Part shown: positions 7,247 through 12,924 of the stretch, piece after piece
Layout: each line of letters begins with the position of its first letter
How positions within the stretch are numbered: the stretch's first letter is position 1
Origin: JADCCX01 sp051649305
GTDB lineage: Bacteria; Pseudomonadota; Alphaproteobacteria; Rhizobiales; Beijerinckiaceae
Assembly: GCA_051649305.1 (NCBI GenBank)
Contig: JBOFGV010000075.1
Coordinates: 1 to 15,570 of the forward strand
Length of the DNA: 15,570 nt
Direction: 5' to 3'
Notes under the pieces: model-generated
What the model saw: only the letters and a program-made list of their open reading frames with translations
The model's database searches: none
What the model was told of the DNA's origin: nothing
Made by a program: the position numbers and the translations under genes

Positions 7247-7951
7247 TCATCCCTTACTCGCCCGCACCATCGACAGCACAGTCTCTATCACGCTGGCGCG
7301 GCGCAATTTGCGGGCTTCAAAGTCCGCCATGTCATGCCCAAATACTTCCAGAATCGTCGCCTGATTGGAGACATTGTAGAAGCTGAGCGCGCTTATCGTC
7401 AGGTGGATATCAATCGGGTTCAAGCCGCCCTTGAAGTCACCTGTGGCAACACCGCGTTGATAGATGCTTTCTACCACGCGGATGGCCGACAGGTTCAACT
7501 CGCCAATCTTCGATGAAATCCTGAGGTGGCGCGCGTGGTGGATGTTTTCCACCATCACGAGGCGCACAAAATCCGGGTTGGCGGCGTGGTGGTCAAAGGT
7601 GAAGCCTGTCAGCAGGGCCAGCGCTTCTGCAGGCGGCGTGTGGGCGAGATCAAGCGTGCGCTCGATGGCGCGGATGCGCGCGTACGCCTCTTCCAGCACG
7701 GCGACATAAAGGCCCTGCTTGTCCTTGAAGTAGTAGAAAATCATGCGCTTCGAGGTCGAGATGCGCGCCGCAATCTCGTCAACCCTTGCGCCGCTGAGAC
7801 CCTTTTCTGCGAACTCGATGCGGGCGGCTTCCAGAATGTTGCGCTGTACGCCCTCGGGGTCCTGTGTCCAGGACAAGGTTTTGAGCGCCGCCTTTTTGCC
7901 AGCCGGTTTTGCTTCGTCCTTCAGCTTTTTGATTTTGGTCTTGCTTGACAT
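7247..7951 (-). CDS. TetR-family transcriptional regulator, RutR-like (YcdC C-terminal domain)
   Basis: A 234-residue regulator. A lysine-rich tail (about residues 1-30) precedes the TetR DNA-binding domain: NILEAARIEFAEKGL (38-52), VDEIAARISTSKRMIFYYFKDKQGLYVAVLE (57-87), which includes the helix-turn-helix. The ligand domain begins with TFDHHAANPDFVRLVMVEN, characteristic of the RutR/YcdC group. E. coli RutR senses uracil; here the ligand is unknown. No strong ribosome-binding site precedes the ATG at 7951. The gene converges on the ABC/creatininase operon and is the obvious candidate to control it and itself. An inverted repeat at 8000-8020, next to its predicted promoter, could be its operator. 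Confidence 0.92.
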   Translation of the reverse strand: MSSKTKIKKLKDEAKPAGKKAALKTLSWTQDPEGVQRNILEAARIEFAEKGLSGARVDEIAARISTSKRMIFYYFKDKQGLYVAVLEEAYARIRAIERTLDLAHTPPAEALALLTGFTFDHHAANPDFVRLVMVENIHHARHLRISSKIGELNLSAIRVVESIYQRGVATGDFKGGLNPIDIHLTISALSFYNVSNQATILEVFGHDMADFEARKLRRASVIETVLSMVRASKG

Positions 7952-7973
7952 TTTTGCATCCGAACAAGGCGAT

Positions 7974-8001
7974 AATATAACATATTCAGCAATTTAGTAA
8001 A
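7974..8001 (-). promoter_or_regulatory. Candidate promoter of the TetR gene
   Basis: Read on the minus strand, TTTACT (7996-8001) and TATATT (7974-7979) are separated by 16 bp in an AT-rich stretch, matching four and five of six consensus bases respectively. Transcription would start about 30 bp upstream of the ATG at 7951. An inverted repeat (8000-8020) touches the -35, which suits autoregulation. Confidence 0.4.
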
Positions 8002-8020
8002 TTGACTGAACAGTACAATT
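8000..8020. promoter_or_regulatory. Putative TetR-family operator (inverted repeat)
   Basis: Arms AATTGACTG (8000-8008) and CAGTACAATT (8011-8020) form an inverted repeat around AA, complementary except for one additional A in the right arm. The core ACTG-AA-CAGT is perfectly symmetric. Its size and position, adjoining the -35 of the TetR gene, fit an operator. The dissimilarity to the E. coli RutR box is consistent with a different ligand or regulator subgroup. Confidence 0.45.
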
Positions 8021-8038
8021 ATCGAGGAAGGTCGGATT

Positions 8039-8104
8039 ATGTGCTGTATTAGACCGTTTTACAGATTGGCATGCCCTGTTTTGACCAGACGCTCCAGCAG
8101 GTAA
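8039..8104 (+). CDS. Possible 21-residue small ORF (leader-peptide-like), unverified
   Basis: ATG at 8039 is preceded by a near-ideal ribosome-binding site GAGGAAGG (8024-8031) with 7-nt spacing. The ORF runs for 21 codons to TAA at 8102-8104. The peptide starts MCCIRPFYRLACP, so it has three cysteines and is basic (five or six arginines). A possible plus-strand promoter lies upstream (TATAAC at 7976-7981 with a weak TTGCAT at 7954-7959). It overlaps the 3' end of the dapA-like gene on the opposite strand, and no plus-strand gene follows that it could lead. I recognise no family, and it may be chance. Confidence 0.25.
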   Translation: MCCIRPFYRLACPVLTRRSSR

Positions 8105-8985
8105 TCAACCTCGGTCCGGGCTTTGGCTGACAGGGCGCTGGCGGGTTTGCGCTGGGCGTCGGATGCAATCATGCCGCGCTTCATCATCACATATTTGCGC
8201 ACAGCAAGGCCGACGCCAGGCTGTTGCTCGTAGCGCAGCAGGGGAAGATGCGCATCGAAAAGATCGTGCGCTGCGTCGCGCTTTCCAGCGTTGATCAGCT
8301 TGACGACACTGCTCAGCATTTCAGGAAAGGCATAGCCAGTCATGGCACCGTCAGCACCGCGTTCCATCTCAAAATCCAGAAACAGGCCACCGTTGCCGGT
8401 GAGGATGGAGATGGGACGCATGGAGCCATCCTGCTGGAAACCACGGAGCGCCGAAATCTTTTCAAGGCCCGGCCAGTCCTCATGCTTGAGCATGACGCAG
8501 GATGGATTTTCCTGCACGATCTGGCGGATGACCTTGGGTGTCATCTGCACAGTGAGGGTCAGCGGATAATCCTGAATCACGAAAGGCACATCAGCACCTA
8601 TCGCCTCGATGGCCTGTCGGTAATAGCCGGTGATCTGGTCGTCGGTGCGCAGCGTTGAAGGCGGTGCAATCATCACACCGGCGGCTCCCATCTCCATGGA
8701 GGAGCGGGCGAGTGCGCGCATGGCAGCAAAGCCCGGTGAGGACACGCCAACGATGACCGGCAACGCGCCCATGCCTGCAATGAATTGCTTCACGATGGCC
8801 AGCGATTCATCCGCTTCCATCTTGGGTGCTTCCCCCATGATGCCCAGCACGGTGATGCCGGTTGCGCCTGCCGCGTGATAGCGCGCGATGAGCGTATCAA
8901 TCGAGCGCCCATCAATTTTCCCATCCGCATGAAACGGTGTTGGGGCAATCGGAAACAATCCTGAAGCAGTCGCATTGAGCAGCAT
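8059..8985 (-). CDS. DapA-superfamily (dihydrodipicolinate synthase/N-acetylneuraminate lyase-like) class I aldolase or dehydratase
   Basis: A 308-residue TIM-barrel enzyme of the DHDPS/NAL superfamily (usual length about 290-310). It starts GLFPIAPTPFHADGKID, as typical for the family. The Schiff-base lysine is K167 in VMLKHED, and the conserved tyrosine is Y140 in VIQDYPL. The phosphate/carboxylate loop reads LGIMGEAPKM (47-56): the GTTGE threonines of true DHDPS are replaced by Ile-Met. The tyrosine motif is DYP rather than YNxP, and the DHDPS substrate arginine after it is absent. A lysine-biosynthetic role is thus unlikely; a keto-acid aldolase or dehydratase acting on a sugar-acid or hydroxy-acid intermediate is more plausible. 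GAGG precedes the ATG at good spacing. It lies 54 bp downstream of, and in the same direction as, the protease-nuclease gene, and may have its own promoter. Confidence 0.88.
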   Translation of the reverse strand: MLLNATASGLFPIAPTPFHADGKIDGRSIDTLIARYHAAGATGITVLGIMGEAPKMEADESLAIVKQFIAGMGALPVIVGVSSPGFAAMRALARSSMEMGAAGVMIAPPSTLRTDDQITGYYRQAIEAIGADVPFVIQDYPLTLTVQMTPKVIRQIVQENPSCVMLKHEDWPGLEKISALRGFQQDGSMRPISILTGNGGLFLDFEMERGADGAMTGYAFPEMLSSVVKLINAGKRDAAHDLFDAHLPLLRYEQQPGVGLAVRKYVMMKRGMIASDAQRKPASALSAKARTEVDYLLERLVKTGHANL

Positions 8986-9028
8986 ATCAAAACCTCACTT
9001 TGGTTTTATCTATGCGCAAGAAGCGACC

Positions 9029-9056
9029 GGGTCGAGACCCTATATGATAATATCAT
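9029..9056. promoter_or_regulatory. Two adjacent palindromes upstream of the dapA-like gene
   Basis: A perfect 13-bp palindrome ATGATA-A-TATCAT (9044-9056) lies next to GGGTC-GA-GACCC (9029-9040). The first coincides with the last codons of the protease-nuclease gene and the second with its stop and downstream spacer. They sit about 45-70 bp upstream of the dapA-like ATG (8985). They could be an operator (for example for a GntR-type regulator, as is common for such enzymes) and a small stem-loop. Both are short enough to be coincidental. Confidence 0.3.
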
Positions 9057-11013
9057 CAGCACTGTTGATCCAGCGCACCCTTCTGGTGGCTTCAAGGCCG
9101 CCCTGGGAGTCATACTCCCTGAGCATCGAAAAATTCAGGCCGGTTTGGGCTTCAACCGCTGCAATGGTCACCTGAAGGCGCTTTGTCCTGATTTCATCTG
9201 ATGTGTATGGGTTCAGGCCAGTGAAGACCTTGGCTTCGTGCAAGGCATCAAGATATTGCCCCTGACCGATGATGAAGGCGGCTGCCGCGAGTCTTCCTGC
9301 CGTCTTCTCGATGACAGCGATTTTCCAGTAGGACTGTGGAATTTGCCATGGACCACCGTCGCGGGATTTGCCGTAGGGCGGATCGGATTCCAGAAAGATT
9401 GGTCCCTGAAAGACAGACATCTTTTTCTCGGATGTCTGCGCGCGGTCCAGCACGTAGTCCTCGAGGTCGCCCCAGTCTTCGCTGTTGTATCTTTGAAACT
9501 GCGGTGCGGCATTGGCATAGTGAAATGTATCGAAACTGCCCTGCTTGGCTTCATCCAGCGTGTCACCCCATGAAGGATCAAGCAACCGCACCATGTGGCC
9601 GCGGCTGAACTGTATCTTGTCCGTACCACGCTTCTTTTCATAAAAGTTTCCGGCAGGCTGATAGACATCATCCATGCGGACATCTGTGCGCCAGACGTCC
9701 TTGCGCTCTCCGGGGTGCTTCAGTTTCTTGCCGTTGATGTTGACGGCTGTGATCACAGCAAACTTGCGCTCCTTGTGCACGGCGACGGAAAAACGGCGGT
9801 AGTGCAGGAGATGGCCTGAGCCATCACGCAGCGGGGCGAGTGCGCCTGCGTCGCTCTGGTCTTTGCAGATGGTATCGAGATCAATGGTCTTGCTGAGGAA
9901 GTCAGGCTTGTAGCCAAGCTTGTTGGCATCGTTCCAGCGCGACGCAGCGTAGGCCTTGCCATCGGCCTCAAAGCTGAAACCAAAGTTGCTAGCAGCTGCT
10001 GTTGATGTCGGATGCAGACCAAGCGCATTTTCGAGGCGATCAAGAACGCGGGCTGCGTTTTCATTCTCGAAACGGTTATACTCAAGCAGCCTGTAGATGG
10101 CGCTGATCCGCACGCCCTCATTGCCGATCCAGACTGTTGGCGCATCCGGCTTTGTGTCGTCTTTGGGTGCGGGCACGGCTTTGTGATGCAGCGCCACCAC
10201 CTGCCACTGGTCATTCAGCACAGGTGAGCCGGAGGATCCGGGTTCTGTGTCTGTGAGATAGTGGATGAAACTTGCTGTATCCACATTGGGGATAGCCTCA
10301 GGTGGCAATGTCACAATCCGGCTGGAGCGAATGGAAATCTGCTTTGGGCCGCCATTGGGGTGCTGAATGATTGTCACCCATTCCTGATCAATGCTTTTTC
10401 CCGAGATGGGCAGCAGCGGCAAGCGCCCAAACCGCTCGATGGGCACGCTCGTTTGCGAGAGCGGTGCCACTGACACGAAGCAGACATCCAGCTCGGCATT
10501 GGCAAAGAAAACCTCATGCGGTGTAAGGTTGAACTGGACAGGCGGTTGCAGCACACCATCAAGGTCGTGCTCATAGCCAAACTCTGCTTCCGCCTGACCG
10601 GCCTCGGCAATGCTGCCGATGACATGGTGGTTGGTCATCAGCAGGCGTGGACCAACCAGAAAACCTGTGCCGTACCATTCCCCACCATCAGAAGGGACGC
10701 GAATGCGGCAAACCGCAGCTGCCGCCCGCATGCCGCGTCGCAGATAGTTGATAGAGGTCAGGTCACTTTCGCCGATGATGCGTTCAAAGCCGTGGGGGTC
10801 CTTGTCCGCAGGCTCAATGAAATCAACCCGCCTTGCCAGCGCGCTCGCTTCTGCTGATGCGCGTCGCTCTGCCATTGCCTCGAATGTGGCAACGGGCGGA
10901 TGGGCGAGAGATGCGCGCAGCATGGCTCGGGACAGATCATTGTCTCTCGATACGAACAGATCGCCACGCACTTCAGGATTGGGTTTTCTATGCTTGGGGG
11001 CCGGCATTTTCAT
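9040..11013 (-). CDS. Trypsin-like serine protease fused to a DNA/RNA non-specific endonuclease (EndoG/NucA family)
   Basis: A 657-residue two-domain protein. The start is taken at ATG 11013, because GGGAGA sits seven bases upstream; a TTG at 11028 would overlap that site. After a charged N-terminal region, FERIIGESDLTSINYLRRG (76-94) leads into an S1/V8-type protease domain (about 95-315). Its likely triad is H130 (GTGFLVG..LMTNHHV), D176 (ELDVCFV) and S261 (TEPGSSGSPV). A linker leads to an Endonuclease_NS domain (about 345-600) with the RGH motif FSRGHMVRLLDPSWG (general-base H473), the Mg-binding Asn in YANAAPQ (N501) and RYNSEDWGDLEDYV (509-521). The usual DRGH aspartate is serine (S470). 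No signal peptide or membrane segment is seen, so it is probably cytoplasmic. Similar fusions occur scattered in bacteria, and as far as I know their function is unsettled. A role in defence, toxin-like cell killing or regulated nuclease release is inference. Confidence 0.88.
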   Translation of the reverse strand: MKMPAPKHRKPNPEVRGDLFVSRDNDLSRAMLRASLAHPPVATFEAMAERRASAEASALARRVDFIEPADKDPHGFERIIGESDLTSINYLRRGMRAAAAVCRIRVPSDGGEWYGTGFLVGPRLLMTNHHVIGSIAEAGQAEAEFGYEHDLDGVLQPPVQFNLTPHEVFFANAELDVCFVSVAPLSQTSVPIERFGRLPLLPISGKSIDQEWVTIIQHPNGGPKQISIRSSRIVTLPPEAIPNVDTASFIHYLTDTEPGSSGSPVLNDQWQVVALHHKAVPAPKDDTKPDAPTVWIGNEGVRISAIYRLLEYNRFENENAARVLDRLENALGLHPTSTAAASNFGFSFEADGKAYAASRWNDANKLGYKPDFLSKTIDLDTICKDQSDAGALAPLRDGSGHLLHYRRFSVAVHKERKFAVITAVNINGKKLKHPGERKDVWRTDVRMDDVYQPAGNFYEKKRGTDKIQFSRGHMVRLLDPSWGDTLDEAKQGSFDTFHYANAAPQFQRYNSEDWGDLEDYVLDRAQTSEKKMSVFQGPIFLESDPPYGKSRDGGPWQIPQSYWKIAVIEKTAGRLAAAAFIIGQGQYLDALHEAKVFTGLNPYTSDEIRTKRLQVTIAAVEAQTGLNFSMLREYDSQGGLEATRRVRWINSADDIII

Positions 11014-11058
11014 TATCGTATCTCCCAAAACGCATGATTGCGGGCTTCAGAAACGATC

Positions 11059-11074
11059 TACGATGTATGTCGTA
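11059..11074. repeat. Imperfect inverted repeat upstream of the protease-nuclease gene
   Basis: TACGA (11059-11063) and TCGTA (11070-11074) flank a 6-nt centre TGTATG. Related ACGAT words recur at 11053-11057 and, on the minus strand, at 11014-11018 next to the ribosome-binding site. The repeat lies 46 bp upstream of the start codon, where an operator or promoter would be expected. The rest of the 108-bp spacer (11014-11121) shows no clear -35/-10 pair and no SOS-type GTTC-N7-GTTC box. Confidence 0.25.
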
Positions 11075-11121
11075 CGCTGCTTGCGTGACCTGAACGTGAA
11101 AGCGGGTTGCTGCTTCTTGTT

Positions 11122-12117
11122 TTAATCCAGCCCCGGCAGCACCCGGTCTGGCGGGCGATGGCCATCGATGAATGTCTTGACGTTGATGATGACCTTCTCA
11201 CCCATCTCAATACGGCTTTCATAGGTTGAAGAGCCCATATGCGGGAGAAGAACCACCTTGCCCTGTTCTGCCAGTTTGAGAAGGCGCGGGTTGATGTTGG
11301 GCTCATGCTCGAACACATCGAGGCCTGCACTGGCAATCTTGCCCTGCTCCAGCAGGTCGGTCAGTGCATCTTCGTCAACCACCTCGCCTCTGGCCGTGTT
11401 GATCAGCAGTGCGTGCGGCTGCAACAGGCGCAACCGGCGGCCAGACAGCAGGTGATAGGTCGCAGGCGTATGTGGGCAATTGATCGAGATGATGTCCATG
11501 CGCGACAGCATGCGATCAAGGCTGTCCCAGTAGGTGGCATCCAGCTCCTGCTCCATGCGTGAGGCAGCAGGGCGGCGGTTGTGATAGTGGATTTGAAGAC
11601 CGAAAGCCTTGGCGCGTTTGGCGAGCGCATATCCGATGCGACCGAGGCCAACAATGCCGAGTTTTTTGCCGGTGATGCGCTGGCCCAGCATCCAGCTGGG
11701 AGACCAGCCCACGAATGAGCCGTTGCTGACTGCGCGTGCACCTTCCACAAAGCGACGGGAGACGGCAACGATCAGCGCCATGGTGAAATCGGCCATGTCA
11801 TCCGTCAGCACGCCAGGTGTGTTAGTAACAGCAATGCCCTTGGCATAGGCTGCCTTGACGTCGATGTTATCAACCCCGTTGCCAAAATTGGCGATCAGGC
11901 GAAGCTGGGGACCGGCAGCGGAAATGATATCAGCATCAATGCGGTCCGTGACCGTGGGCACAAGCACTTCGGCGGTGGCGACAGCGGCTTTCAGAGCTGC
12001 AGCATCCATCGGCTCGTCGCGCACATTGAAGCGCGCATCGAACAATTCACCCATCCGCAACTCGACCATTTCGGGCAATTTGCGCGTGATGATAACGATT
12101 CGTTTACGATAAGGCAT
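11122..12117 (-). CDS. D-2-hydroxyacid dehydrogenase, glyoxylate/hydroxypyruvate reductase-like
   Basis: A 331-residue NAD(P)-dependent oxidoreductase of the D-isomer 2-hydroxyacid dehydrogenase family. It has the Rossmann motif GIVGLGRIG (154-162), and HNRR (179-182) after beta-2, whose arginines suggest NADPH use. The catalytic arginine is in INTARGEVVDEDAL (R243), the glutamate in LDVFEHEP (E272) and the acid/base histidine in LLPHMGSST (H293). NFGNGVDNIDV (77-87) is the conserved substrate-side segment. It most likely reduces glyoxylate to glycolate and hydroxypyruvate to D-glycerate in the cytoplasm. The start at 12117 gives the full-length N-terminal catalytic domain (MPYRKRIVIITRKLPE). 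It lies 108 bp upstream of the protease-nuclease gene on the same strand and is divergent from the SH3 gene. I am sure of the family and fairly sure of the glyoxylate reductase assignment. Confidence 0.9.
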   Translation of the reverse strand: MPYRKRIVIITRKLPEMVELRMGELFDARFNVRDEPMDAAALKAAVATAEVLVPTVTDRIDADIISAAGPQLRLIANFGNGVDNIDVKAAYAKGIAVTNTPGVLTDDMADFTMALIVAVSRRFVEGARAVSNGSFVGWSPSWMLGQRITGKKLGIVGLGRIGYALAKRAKAFGLQIHYHNRRPAASRMEQELDATYWDSLDRMLSRMDIISINCPHTPATYHLLSGRRLRLLQPHALLINTARGEVVDEDALTDLLEQGKIASAGLDVFEHEPNINPRLLKLAEQGKVVLLPHMGSSTYESRIEMGEKVIINVKTFIDGHRPPDRVLPGLD

Positions 12118-12164
12118 CTTTGCCCCGGCTTCCTTTGCGCTATCATGCTGATAACGCGCTGAAT

Positions 12165-12180
12165 TTCATACACCCTTAAC
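12165..12180. promoter_or_regulatory. Near-match to a CtrA binding site
   Basis: TTCA (12165-12168) and TTAAC (12176-12180) are spaced by 7 bp, one mismatch from the alphaproteobacterial CtrA box TTAA-N7-TTAAC. It is located about 50-60 bp upstream of the reductase start (12117), in the divergent region. One mismatch in so short a motif makes this weak. Confidence 0.2.
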
Positions 12181-12247
12181 AGACGGCTGCGAAAACCAAT
12201 TGAATTGTTGGTGATCTGTTCACAGCTATTCCACCGGGTTTAGCAAG

Positions 12248-12265
12248 CTTGTGCCCAAGCACAAG
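12248..12265. repeat. Perfect 7-bp stem-loop in the reductase/SH3 divergent region
   Basis: CTTGTGC (12248-12254), loop CCAA, GCACAAG (12259-12265). It lies 80 bp upstream of the SH3 protein start. It is not followed by a U-run on either strand, so it looks like a leader structure or protein-binding site and not a terminator. Nothing else distinctive is seen in the 228-bp spacer (12118-12345). Confidence 0.35.
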
Positions 12266-12345
12266 GAAGAGGTTGCTGCATATTGCCTTGTTTGCGTCTT
12301 AAATCAGTGCAAATTCGGCCTCTGCAGAAAGCGGATGGGGATCGT

Positions 12346-12882
12346 ATGTTGCGTTTCGAATTGCTGAAAAGAAGTGTTTTCCTGCTGGCTGCGTCGGTTT
12401 TTGGCGCGCTTTTGATGACGTCTGCCGTGCAGGCACAGGAAACGACCGGTTCTGTCAGCGGTTTGCCTATTCCCCGTTTTGTCAGTCTGAAGCCATCTGA
12501 CACGCCGATGCGCGAAGGCCCGAGCAAGGACCACAGGATCAAGTGGGTCTTCAAGAAAGAGGGCGTTCCTGTCGAAATCATCGCCGAGTTTGAAAACTGG
12601 CGGCGGGTGCGCGATTCGGAAGGCGATGATGGCTGGGTGTTCCACTCGCGCCTTTCCGGCCGCCGCACGGCGCAGATCAATCCTAAACTCAAAGATCCTT
12701 CGGTAGCGCTTTACGAGCGTGACAGCGACAGCGCAGCGGTTGTGGCGCGTTTGCAGCCCGGTGTCATTGGCAGCGTGGAGCAGTGCTCTGGTCGCTGGTG
12801 TCGTTTGGTGGGCGAGGGCTTTGATGGCTGGCTGCAGCAGGAGCGCCTCTGGGGCGTCTACCCCGGCGAGCGCGTGAAGTAA
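12346..12882 (+). CDS. Secreted bacterial SH3-domain protein
   Basis: A 178-residue exported protein. The frame is open upstream, but the ATG at 12346 is preferred. It yields a classic Sec signal: basic start MLRFELLKR, a hydrophobic core at about 10-24, and cleavage after VQA (residue 30); GGGGA lies just upstream. Two bacterial SH3 (SH3_4-type) repeats follow. The first is at about 44-105 (MREGPSKDHRIKWVFKKEG, then NWRRVRD, DGWVFHSRL) and the second at about 115-172 (GRWCRLVGEGFDGWLQQERLWG). Such domains commonly bind cell-wall peptides or act in envelope assembly; no catalytic domain is attached. It is divergent from the reductase gene, an arrangement I recall in rhizobial genomes. It is followed after 42 bp by the selD fusion on the same strand, so the two may be cotranscribed, although no functional link is obvious. 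Confidence 0.88.
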   Translation: MLRFELLKRSVFLLAASVFGALLMTSAVQAQETTGSVSGLPIPRFVSLKPSDTPMREGPSKDHRIKWVFKKEGVPVEIIAEFENWRRVRDSEGDDGWVFHSRLSGRRTAQINPKLKDPSVALYERDSDSAAVVARLQPGVIGSVEQCSGRWCRLVGEGFDGWLQQERLWGVYPGERVK

Positions 12883-12894
12883 CGGCAGGCTTTC

Positions 12895-12922
12895 TTTCTG
12901 GCGCCATTCGCGTATCCAGAAA
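12895..12922 (+). promoter_or_regulatory. Hairpin immediately upstream of the selD-fusion start
   Basis: TTTCTGG (12895-12901) pairs with CCAGAAA (12916-12922) across a 14-nt loop and ends two bases before the ATG at 12925. The 3' arm covers the region where the ribosome-binding site should be, and no good Shine-Dalgarno sequence is visible there. The hairpin could limit initiation or couple it to translation of the SH3 gene ending at 12882. Confidence 0.3.
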
Positions 12923-12924
12923 CG

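Noticed and set aside
8042..8064. Terminator hairpin after the dapA-like gene (CTGTA/TACAG)
   Set aside because: The stem is only 5 bp with an 11-nt loop and no U-run, too weak to call.
8059..8985. Lysine-biosynthetic dihydrodipicolinate synthase (dapA)
   Set aside because: The catalytic threonines and substrate arginine of true DHDPS are not conserved, so only a superfamily name is used.
11014..11121. SOS (LexA) box controlling the protease-nuclease gene
   Set aside because: No GTTC-N7-GTTC pattern was found on either strand; isolated GTTC/GAAC words do not have the required spacing.
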